Assembly: GCF_004168365.1 (NCBI RefSeq)
Contig: NZ_CP035704.1
Location: forward strand, 806,001-870,000
Direction: 5' to 3'
Source: Pseudolysobacter antarcticus
Lineage (GTDB): Bacteria; Pseudomonadota; Gammaproteobacteria; Xanthomonadales; Rhodanobacteraceae
Length of the DNA stretch: 64,000 nt
This document shows, in pieces, positions 1 to 7,289 of the stretch. The translations under genes were made by a program, and so were the position numbers. The notes below the pieces were generated by a model, which worked only from the letters and a program-made list of their open reading frames with translations, ran no database searches and was not told where the DNA came from. Numbering within the stretch: the stretch's first letter is position 1; every line of letters starts with the position of its first letter.

Positions 1-257
1 CGATCGACTCGGCCGGCTCGGCTTGAGCAAGCCCGGCTTGGCTGAGCGTGATCGTTGCGTACTTGCCGCGTGTGCGCGACACGGCCTGCCATTGGCGATC
101 AGCATGGCTGGCGGTTACGCGCACGACATCGACGATATCGTCGATATCCATTTTGCGACGATCCGCGCCGCGGCAATACATGCTCGCGCGCTGTCCACAT
201 GTTCGTCGCGCGGTGTCGGCTAAACCATTTGCGCCGGTGTCGCATCCAACGGACACC

Positions 258-845
258 ATGAATGCTGCGATACTCTCTTTCCCTATGGCATTAGCCGACC
301 GACCGCAGGACGAAACCAGCGACGCGCAGCTCGTGCGTGGCGCGCAGAGCGGGCAGGTACGCGCGTTCGAGGCCTTGTATCGGCGTCATGTCGGGCGCGT
401 GCACGGCGCCGTGTGGCGGCTCAGCGGCAGCGACTCGGCGCGGGCCGAGGAGATCACCCAGGAGGCGTTCATCCGCGCCTGGCAGAAGTTGTCGAGTTTC
501 CGTTTCGAGAGTGCGTTTTCGACGTGGTTGCATCGTCTTGCCGTGAACGTCGCATTGATGGATATTCGATCACGCAGCAGCCAGCCGGCGCATGACGATG
601 CCGACGACGCGCTGCAGAATATCGAAGAAGCATTACCGGCATTTTGCGCCGCCGAACGTGGTGATCTGGAGCGCGCCGTTGCGGCGCTGCCGCCACGAGC
701 GCGGGCGGTTTTGGTACTGCACGATATCGAAGGTTGGAAACACGAGGAAATCGCCGGCGAACTCGGCATGGCGGTCGGGTCATCGAAAGCACAATTGCAT
801 CGCGCCCGCGGCATCTTGCGGCGCGTTTTAGGAGAAGCGGCATGA
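258..845 (+). CDS. ECF-family RNA polymerase sigma factor
   Basis: 195 residues, usual length for an ECF sigma factor. Region 2 lies near residues 40-105 (ITQEAFIRAWQ, then a Trp-Leu-His-Arg-Leu segment). Region 4 is near residues 135-190, with the helix-turn-helix EEIAGELGMAVGSSKAQLHRAR. It should direct core RNA polymerase to a small regulon. The ATG at 258 was chosen because the open frame upstream lacks domain similarity. The stop overlaps the ATG of the next gene by four bases (ATGA), the usual coupling of an ECF factor to its anti-sigma factor. The signal sensed cannot be read from sequence. Confidence 0.9.
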   Translation: MNAAILSFPMALADRPQDETSDAQLVRGAQSGQVRAFEALYRRHVGRVHGAVWRLSGSDSARAEEITQEAFIRAWQKLSSFRFESAFSTWLHRLAVNVALMDIRSRSSQPAHDDADDALQNIEEALPAFCAAERGDLERAVAALPPRARAVLVLHDIEGWKHEEIAGELGMAVGSSKAQLHRARGILRRVLGEAA

Positions 846-1351
846 ACGAATTCGAATGGCAACGCCAATTGCGCACACTGGCGCAGCCGCGCGAGCCGCA
901 GAACGATCTGTGGGCGAACATTGCCGCTGGCATATCTGCGCAGCAGCAATCGGCGCGACGCGTATCGCCGATGCGCTGGGCCTGGGCTGCAGTTGCGATC
1001 TTGTGTGTCGGGCTCGGCAGCGTGTTTGTCGCGCAGCAATACATGACGCAGAACGATCCGAGCAATATTGCCGGCGTGGCTGCGCCGACAACCAGTGCCA
1101 TGCCGATCGCCGCAACAGCGTCGAGTGATGGCAGCGATCATCTTGCGCCACGTCTTTCACGCACTGCACTCGATTGGGCCAGCCCGAGCGAACGCCATCT
1201 CAGCGGCGCCGCACGCGAGCTGGACAGCGCTACCGCCGAATTGCAGCAAGCCATGGAAATGCGCCCCGACGCGGTATTTCTGGTTGGCTTGTTGAATCGC
1301 ACGAATGCGCAACGCATGCGCCTGACACGTCTTTCCGCGACTGCGGGTTGA
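842..1351 (+). CDS. Putative anti-sigma factor, single-pass membrane protein
   Basis: 169 residues. The N-terminal 40 residues are charged and cytoplasmic in character. One hydrophobic segment (about residues 44-62, WAWAAVAILCVGLGSVFVAQ) fits an inner-membrane helix, and the remainder is low-complexity and would be periplasmic. No zinc-binding HxxxCxxC motif is visible, so it is not a ZAS-type anti-sigma. The assignment rests mainly on topology and on translational coupling to the sigma gene. It would hold the sigma factor inactive at the membrane. Confidence 0.75.
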   Translation: MNEFEWQRQLRTLAQPREPQNDLWANIAAGISAQQQSARRVSPMRWAWAAVAILCVGLGSVFVAQQYMTQNDPSNIAGVAAPTTSAMPIAATASSDGSDHLAPRLSRTALDWASPSERHLSGAARELDSATAELQQAMEMRPDAVFLVGLLNRTNAQRMRLTRLSATAG

Positions 1352-1361
1352 GGATTTTTAT

Positions 1362-2252
1362 ATGAAACTCACGACAATTTTTTATGCCCTCGCGCTGTTG
1401 TTGCCCGGCATCACTTTTGCCGGCACGCCGATCAGCGAAACCCGCGCGTTGCACGTCGACGCCAAGGTGGATATCGAAAACGTGCGTGGCGCTGTCACCG
1501 TCAGTGGCTGGGACAAGGACGAAATCAGCATCACCGGCACGCTCGGCGACGGTAACAAGGGTCTCGAAATCGAAGGCGGCGGATCGCATCTGAGCGTGCG
1601 TGTCGAAGGCGAAAAAAAGAGCGGCTGGTTCGGTGACGGCCCGCGCTCGGATACGTTGCTGAATATCAAATTGCCGCGACGCGCGGTGGTCAAGATCGAG
1701 GTGGTCAGCGCCGATGTCGATGTGAGCAATCTGTCCGGCGTTTCGCTCGGCATCGAAAGCGTCAGCGGCCAGATCAAGGCGCAGGCCGAAGTCGGCGAGC
1801 TGAACGTCAACAGCGTCAGCGGCGGCATGCAATTGAATGCGATCGCCAAGCGCAGCCACATCGAAACCGTGAGCGGCGACATCGACGCGCGCGGCATGTC
1901 GGGCAAGGTCAAGCTCGAAACCGTTTCGGGGCGGGCGCGGTTGCAGGCAAGCACGCTGCACGATCTCGATGCGGGCACTGTCTCCGGCGATATCGAAATT
2001 CATGCCGCGCTTGAAGGCGGCGCACATGTCGAGGCGGAAAGCATGAGCGGCGCAGTCAAGATTTTCGTGCCGGCCAATCTGTCGGCGCGGATCGAAGCGG
2101 AAAGTTTCAGCGGCAGGATTCGCAGCGATTTCGGTACGCCGAAAACGCAGGAGTTCGGCCCGGGCACGAGCCTGGAAACCACGGCAGGCGCGGGCGAAGC
2201 GAAGATCTCGCTGAACTCGTTCAGTGGTGACGTCACGCTGAAAAAAGAGTGA
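1362..2252 (+). CDS. Secreted DUF4097-type beta-strand repeat protein
   Basis: 296 residues starting with a Sec signal peptide (about 1-20, ending ITFAG). The mature part is built from short beta-strand repeats with recurrent V-S-G motifs (ESVSGQIKA, NSVSGGMQL, ETVSGDIDA, ESFSGRIRS), typical of DUF4097 proteins predicted to form a right-handed beta-solenoid. A GAGG ribosome site lies 8 bases before the ATG. It follows the anti-sigma gene by 10 bases and is probably in the same operon. DUF4097 genes often accompany ECF/anti-sigma pairs; their function is unknown. Confidence 0.8.
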   Translation: MKLTTIFYALALLLPGITFAGTPISETRALHVDAKVDIENVRGAVTVSGWDKDEISITGTLGDGNKGLEIEGGGSHLSVRVEGEKKSGWFGDGPRSDTLLNIKLPRRAVVKIEVVSADVDVSNLSGVSLGIESVSGQIKAQAEVGELNVNSVSGGMQLNAIAKRSHIETVSGDIDARGMSGKVKLETVSGRARLQASTLHDLDAGTVSGDIEIHAALEGGAHVEAESMSGAVKIFVPANLSARIEAESFSGRIRSDFGTPKTQEFGPGTSLETTAGAGEAKISLNSFSGDVTLKKE

Positions 2253-2282
2253 TGCGAGAACGTCGCGACAGCAGCGAGCGGG

Positions 2283-3908
2283 TTACTCGCTGAACAGTTT
2301 TTTGAGCTCGGGAATGTAATCCGCGTAGGCCTGCCAGCGCCCGATTGATCGGCTGTAGATCGGTTGGCGAACTTGCCATAGGCTGGATGTACCAACCGAT
2401 ACCGTTTCCGGTTTCGCTGCGAGCAAATCCTGCTCGCTGAGTTCCAGCCATGCACCTAGAGCGGCAAGTGTGTTTTGTGGATCACTCGCGAGCTGCTCGT
2501 AATGCACGGTGTGAATCGGCAGCGGCGAGGTTTTTTTCCAGTGCGCCATCAGCCGATTGCAGCCCTGCAGCACAGCGGCGATATCGGCAAAGTCGTAAGC
2601 GAAATCGTTTTCGCGGCCCGCGAAATATTGCGACCAGATCGACAGTGCGGTATCGCGGCTGCTGCGCTGGCAATGGATGATGCGCGCGTTCGGAAATAGC
2701 GTCGCGATCAGATCGATGTTCAGAAAATTCAACGGTTGTTTGTCGATCATCCAGAACGCATTGGAATCGTCCTGGCGCAGTTGCTGCAGATATGTGTCGG
2801 CAACTTCGCGCAACGCCTGCGTGTCGATCTTGCCCGCCAACGACAAGCGTTGCGCGAGGTAGGGTAGCCATGCGAGTTCCCCGCGATTGCAAACGTCCGG
2901 ATGACGTCCGAGCAATTCGGCGACGAGGGTGGTTCCCGAGCGCGGTGCGCCGACGATGAACAGCGGCGCAAAATCTTTTACCGGCGCGAGTGGCGCGGGC
3001 AATTTTCGTGATGCGAGGCGTGCCTCGACCGCGCGCCGCCAGTTCTTTCGCGACCATTCCACGAGATGATTCGCCATGGCGTTGGCATCGCTGAAATATC
3101 GCGCTGCTGTGGCGTAGTCGCCGATATCGTCATGCGCCTTGCCGAGTGCAAACAGGATTGACGCGCGCGCTTTGTCATCGGCGGTTGTGCGTTGCAAACA
3201 ATCTTGCAGCAACGCGAAATCAGGATGACTGGCGTCACGATAACGTTGTGCATTCGTCAGCGCGAGCGGCGCTTGCCACTCCATCGCGCGTGGATTGTGC
3301 GCGAGTGCAAATAGATACCGCTCGCGCGCCAACTCGAAATTGCCGAGCTGGATTGCGATCATGCCGGCGTAAGCGTACAGACGCGCATCGCTTGATCCGG
3401 CCGCAATCGTCTTTTCGCAAAGGGCGGCGGCTTCGTGTTTACGACCGCACTCATCCAGCAACTCCACCGCCTGGATGATGGATTCGATATCGGTCTGCAC
3501 ATGCTCGAACAGAGCAGAAATAGTCACGCCGACGGCATGCATTTTCCCTTGTTGCTTGAAAATTTTGGCGAGCAGGAATGTCGCCGCGATATCGTCAGGA
3601 TGTTGCTCCAGCAAATAGCTCAGTAGTGCTTCGGCACTCGGGTAATTCTTTTGCTGCGAGAGTATTCCGGCGAATGCATAAGCGAGTTCGCTCGATGCGG
3701 GATAAAGAACGGTTGCCCGTTGCAACAACGCACTTGCGATCAACGTATCGCCACGCAGGATAAAAAGACGGGCACAGTCCAGCCATTCTTCTGGTGGATG
3801 TTTTTCCAGTTGCGCCAGCAAAACGTCACGCGCAAATGCGGTGCCACGCTGTTCAGCGGCGCGTTGATATTCCGCGATACGCTCGGCGCCATTTTTCATA
3901 TTCAGCAT
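2283..3908 (-). CDS. TPR-repeat sulfotransferase (tyrosylprotein-sulfotransferase-like)
   Basis: 541 residues. Residues 1-280 are a tetratricopeptide solenoid (units with A-G/A-x-L spacing such as LYAYAGMIAIQLGNFELARE). From about residue 315 a Sulfotransfer_3-type domain begins with the 5'-phosphosulfate loop FIVGAPRSGTTLV, then HPDVCNRGE, whose Glu matches the proposed catalytic Glu of tyrosylprotein sulfotransferases. A 3'-phosphate site follows (IIHCQRSSRDTALS). It should transfer sulfate from PAPS, and the TPR part may recruit a protein substrate. It lies directly downstream of a paralogue on the same strand (9-base gap). No signal peptide, so cytoplasmic. The substrate is unknown. Confidence 0.85.
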   Translation of the reverse strand: MLNMKNGAERIAEYQRAAEQRGTAFARDVLLAQLEKHPPEEWLDCARLFILRGDTLIASALLQRATVLYPASSELAYAFAGILSQQKNYPSAEALLSYLLEQHPDDIAATFLLAKIFKQQGKMHAVGVTISALFEHVQTDIESIIQAVELLDECGRKHEAAALCEKTIAAGSSDARLYAYAGMIAIQLGNFELARERYLFALAHNPRAMEWQAPLALTNAQRYRDASHPDFALLQDCLQRTTADDKARASILFALGKAHDDIGDYATAARYFSDANAMANHLVEWSRKNWRRAVEARLASRKLPAPLAPVKDFAPLFIVGAPRSGTTLVAELLGRHPDVCNRGELAWLPYLAQRLSLAGKIDTQALREVADTYLQQLRQDDSNAFWMIDKQPLNFLNIDLIATLFPNARIIHCQRSSRDTALSIWSQYFAGRENDFAYDFADIAAVLQGCNRLMAHWKKTSPLPIHTVHYEQLASDPQNTLAALGAWLELSEQDLLAAKPETVSVGTSSLWQVRQPIYSRSIGRWQAYADYIPELKKLFSE

Positions 3909-3917
3909 GGGTATTCG

Positions 3918-5591
3918 TCAGCTATTGCCATCGGGGAAAAGCTTGACCAACTTTGGCAGATAGGGCGCGTACGCCTGCCAGCGATTGATCGAACGATGAT
4001 AGATTGGCTGACGTGCCTGCCACATGCTGGATGTCGCAATCGACGATTCCGCTTTCGGTTTGGTATCGAGTAAATCCTGTGCCGGCAGTCCGAGGAATGC
4101 CTGCAGTGCAGTCATGGTTTGTTCTGGCGCCTGTACCATCTGCGCGTAATCGACAGTATGGATTTGAATTGGCAACGTGGCGCGCCAGTGCGCCATGATG
4201 CGCGCGCAACCGCGTGCGAGGCCGGCAATATTCGCAAAATCGTACGCGAAACCGCCTTCGTCGCCAGCAAAATTCTGACTCCAGATTGACAGTGCTGTAT
4301 CGCGCAGATTGCGTTCGCAATAGATGATCTTCGCGTTCGGAAACAAGGCTGCGATCAGGTCGAGGTGCAAGAAATTCAGCGGCTGTTTGTCGATATACCA
4401 ATGTGTCGGTGGATCGTCCTGGCGCACTTGGGTGGAATAGATTGCCGCGGCTCGGCGTATTGCCCCGGCATCGATTGCTTGCGGCTGTTGAAAAAATTGC
4501 TGGGCCAGAAACGGTATCCATGGCAGTTCGCCGCGCCCAGTGACATCGGCATGCCGCATCAATCTTTCTTCCACCAGCGTGGTGCCGCTGCGTGGCAGGC
4601 CGACGATGAATACGGGTGTCCAGTCTTTATCCGCCGGGGCATGCAACGAAAAAATGGGGTGGCGGATTTTTTCGTCAATGGCTTGCTGCCAATCCGCATC
4701 CGACCAAGTCGCGTCGCGATCGATCAGCGCATTCGCCTCGCTCAGATGTGAGGCAGCTTCGGCGTAGTCGCCGATGTCGTCATAGGCTTTGCCGAGCGCA
4801 AACAACGTCGATGCACGTACGCTATTGCTCAGGTCGGGATGTTGCAGAAAATTCTCGAACAGTGCGAAATCCGGATGCTGCGAACTTGCATAACGCTGAG
4901 TGCTGGATAATGCCTGCGGGATATGCCATTCGCGAACGCGATCATCGCTATGCAATGCGTGCAAATAACGTTCCCTGGCAAGATCGAATTGGCCTAGCTG
5001 GACTGCATATCGACCTGCGTGCGCATACAGGCGCGTGTCGTGCATCCCGTTTGCGATGGCTTTCTCGCAGAATTCCGCCGCTTCTTTTGCACGTCCACAC
5101 TGATCGAGAAATTTCACCGCGGCGAGTGTGGTTTCAATGTCCGCGCTATTCGACTCCAGTAGCGGCAGCAATGTGCTGGTGGCGGACGATAGCTTGCCTT
5201 GTTCCTTGAGGATTTGTGCGAGCAGAAACCGACTGTCGATAAAGTCGGGACGCATCTGAATCAACGCACGCAACAGCGCTTCGGCTTCGACATCATGCGC
5301 GCTCAGGCGAAACACGTTAGCCAGCCAATAACCGACTTCCACCGAATCGGGGAAACGCTTGCCGGCCGCGGTGAGCAGATCGGCTGCCTCTGGGAGCGCG
5401 CCACCATCGATGAGAGCTTGCGCGCAATGGATCCAGTCTGCCGGCGGGAACCGGCCGAGTCGCGCTTGCAATGCTGCCAGCGCCGCCTGCGGATCAAAGC
5501 TGTTCAGATCCCTGGCGTATTCCGCGATGAAATCGGCTGCGGTATTTGCTGCTGTCTCAGGCGAGCTGGCAGCTGTTTCAGGATGGCTCAT
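3918..5591 (-). CDS. TPR-repeat sulfotransferase, tandem paralogue
   Basis: 557 residues with the same layout as its downstream neighbour: TPR solenoid (about 30-300), then a sulfotransferase domain with FIVGLPRSGTTLVEERL, HADVTGRGE and IIYCERNLRDTALS. The paralogues share long matching stretches (CGR..EAA.FCEKAIA, LPAQDLLDTKPK-like ends, RQPIYHRSI/RQPIYSRSI, RWQAYA), so this is a tandem duplication with divergence. The ATG at 5591 was chosen because AGAGAAG sits five bases upstream on the coding strand; an in-frame upstream ATG would add 29 residues of poor composition. Probably the first gene of a two-gene operon. PAPS-dependent; substrate unknown. Confidence 0.86.
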   Translation of the reverse strand: MSHPETAASSPETAANTAADFIAEYARDLNSFDPQAALAALQARLGRFPPADWIHCAQALIDGGALPEAADLLTAAGKRFPDSVEVGYWLANVFRLSAHDVEAEALLRALIQMRPDFIDSRFLLAQILKEQGKLSSATSTLLPLLESNSADIETTLAAVKFLDQCGRAKEAAEFCEKAIANGMHDTRLYAHAGRYAVQLGQFDLARERYLHALHSDDRVREWHIPQALSSTQRYASSQHPDFALFENFLQHPDLSNSVRASTLFALGKAYDDIGDYAEAASHLSEANALIDRDATWSDADWQQAIDEKIRHPIFSLHAPADKDWTPVFIVGLPRSGTTLVEERLMRHADVTGRGELPWIPFLAQQFFQQPQAIDAGAIRRAAAIYSTQVRQDDPPTHWYIDKQPLNFLHLDLIAALFPNAKIIYCERNLRDTALSIWSQNFAGDEGGFAYDFANIAGLARGCARIMAHWRATLPIQIHTVDYAQMVQAPEQTMTALQAFLGLPAQDLLDTKPKAESSIATSSMWQARQPIYHRSINRWQAYAPYLPKLVKLFPDGNS

Positions 5592-5721
5592 GGATACTTC
5601 TCTGAGAATATGACAATGGTAACTGGAATTTCGCAGCGAGCCATAACAGTGACGCGACGATAGCGGGCTGACGATCACTAAATCCGGCTGTTATGATGCG
5701 GCGAAAACCAGGCGGCTATCG

Positions 5722-6558
5722 ATGAGCAATATTCTCTGGCTGGCTTCCTACCCGAAGTCTGGCAATACATGGGTGCGAGCCTTTCTCGCCAATCTTGTCG
5801 CGAATCAGGCGGCGCCATTATCGCTGGCGCAGTTGTCCAGTTATTGCGATGACGAGGCGCGACCCGATCTCTACAGTGAAATTGCCGGACGCCCGAGCAC
5901 GGAACTGGACATCACCGAACTGTGTGCCTTGCGCAGCGAAGTACACGCACGCATCGCGACTAGCAGAGCGGGGACGGTCTTCGTCAAGACGCACAACATG
6001 GCCGGCAGTGTCGACGATTATCCACTGCACAATATGGCGCTCACGGCGGGTGCGATCTATGTGGTGCGAAATCCGCTGGATGTCGCAGTCAGCATGACCC
6101 ATCACTTTGGCTTGACCCTCGATGAAGCGATCCAGCGTCTCGCGTCGGATGATGTCGCAACGCTCAACGATGCGATGTTCGTAAGCCAGCATCTCGGCTC
6201 ATGGTCGCGCCACGTGCAGAGCTGGAGCAATAGCGACAATGCGAAAATCCTGACTATTCGGTATGAAGATATGCTCGAAAAGCCGCTCAAATGGTTTGGC
6301 AAGATCGCCCGTCTGGTAGGAATGGATAATGATCGTAGTCGGGTCGAGCGCGCGATTCAGCATGCCAGTTTCAAAACCCTTTCGAGCATCGAGCGTCGCG
6401 ATGGGTTCGTGGAAGTATCCAGCAAGACCGAACGCTTTTTTCGGGCGGGAAGCGCCAATCAATGGCGTGAAAAATTCAGCCGGGAACAAGTGATTCGTGT
6501 CATCGGCGATCACCGTGAACAGATGAAGCGTTTTGGTTATTTGCCTGCAGGTTTTTGA
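5722..6558 (+). CDS. Sulfotransferase (Sulfotransfer_1-like)
   Basis: 278 residues with the phosphosulfate-binding loop YPKSGNTW at residues 10-17, a K-T-H motif near residue 92 in the place of the catalytic His of cytosolic sulfotransferases, and the 3'-phosphate motif YVVRNPLDVAVS near 113-124. C-terminal FFRAGSANQWRE resembles the KxGxxGxWK cofactor region. It belongs to a different sulfotransferase branch from the two TPR fusions, which are transcribed away from it. No export signal. The acceptor is unknown. Confidence 0.88.
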   Translation: MSNILWLASYPKSGNTWVRAFLANLVANQAAPLSLAQLSSYCDDEARPDLYSEIAGRPSTELDITELCALRSEVHARIATSRAGTVFVKTHNMAGSVDDYPLHNMALTAGAIYVVRNPLDVAVSMTHHFGLTLDEAIQRLASDDVATLNDAMFVSQHLGSWSRHVQSWSNSDNAKILTIRYEDMLEKPLKWFGKIARLVGMDNDRSRVERAIQHASFKTLSSIERRDGFVEVSSKTERFFRAGSANQWREKFSREQVIRVIGDHREQMKRFGYLPAGF

Positions 6559-6565
6559 ATAGTGT

Positions 6566-7174
6566 TCACTTCACGCCTGCGCGCGCGCCTGCATTGGGCG
6601 GAAAAAGCAGATACGTGGAGATGATGTATTTGTCGTTTGAAATCGGCGGCAAACCGGCATGTTGGAACATCCAGTACGGCGGGAACATCAATAACCGACC
6701 GGCCTTCGGCGCGATCTTGATGCCGAGGTCACAGAACTCGGTTTCGCCGCCTTCGGCAACGTCGTTGAGGTACCACAAAAACACCATGTATCGATGTGAT
6801 AGTTGGCCGAGCGCATCGAAATGCGGCTGGAAACCCTCGTCTGCACCAGCGCGATAACGCTTGATACGCAGTTCCTGATAAAAACTGTGATCCTGAATTG
6901 GCAGCGTCAGGTTTTGCTCGGCGTTGTAGCGCGCCAGGTAGGTTTCAATCTGTGCGATGAAAAATCCTTTGAAGGCATCATCGGCATGCGGCGTGATGTC
7001 GACCTCGGTCCAGGCGCTTTGCTCAAGGCCACGTTCCTGATTGCGTCCGTGCGCGATATGCAGGTGGCTGGTGCGATCAAACGAGGCGATCAATTGAGCA
7101 CAAAACTCGCGCGGCAGCGCATCGTCGTAGCAGCGCACGAATTGGCTCAGACTATCGCTTTTCTGCTCTGGCAT
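6566..7174 (-). CDS. 2-oxoglutarate/Fe(II)-dependent oxygenase, prolyl-4-hydroxylase-like
   Basis: About 202 residues from the ATG at 7174 (an ATG nine bases further upstream is also possible). The double-stranded beta-helix core shows the iron ligands H-x-D (PHFDALGQ) and a distal His (MFQHAGLPP), followed by a Lys in NDKYIIST that fits the 2-oxoglutarate carboxylate contact. It should hydroxylate a protein or small molecule. It is convergent with the sulfotransferase upstream (7-base gap) and separated from the TonB receptor behind it by a terminator, so it is probably transcribed on its own. Confidence 0.85.
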   Translation of the reverse strand: MPEQKSDSLSQFVRCYDDALPREFCAQLIASFDRTSHLHIAHGRNQERGLEQSAWTEVDITPHADDAFKGFFIAQIETYLARYNAEQNLTLPIQDHSFYQELRIKRYRAGADEGFQPHFDALGQLSHRYMVFLWYLNDVAEGGETEFCDLGIKIAPKAGRLLMFPPYWMFQHAGLPPISNDKYIISTYLLFPPNAGARAGVK

Positions 7175-7233
7175 AACTCTCATCTCGTATTTTGGTGCGG
7201 GTTCAACAAAAAACGTCGTCACTATATCAGGGC

Positions 7234-7267
7234 AAAAAAAAACCGCGCGGCTTGCACCGCGCGGTTT
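7234..7267 (-). terminator. Strong intrinsic terminator after the TonB receptor
   Basis: An 11-base perfect inverted repeat (AAACCGCGCGG / CCGCGCGGTTT, 6-base loop) runs on the minus strand straight into nine T residues. It lies 23 bases past the receptor stop codon and before the oxygenase start, so it should end the receptor mRNA. Confidence 0.92.
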
Positions 7268-7289
7268 GTCTTGAGCGTTTAACTATTGC

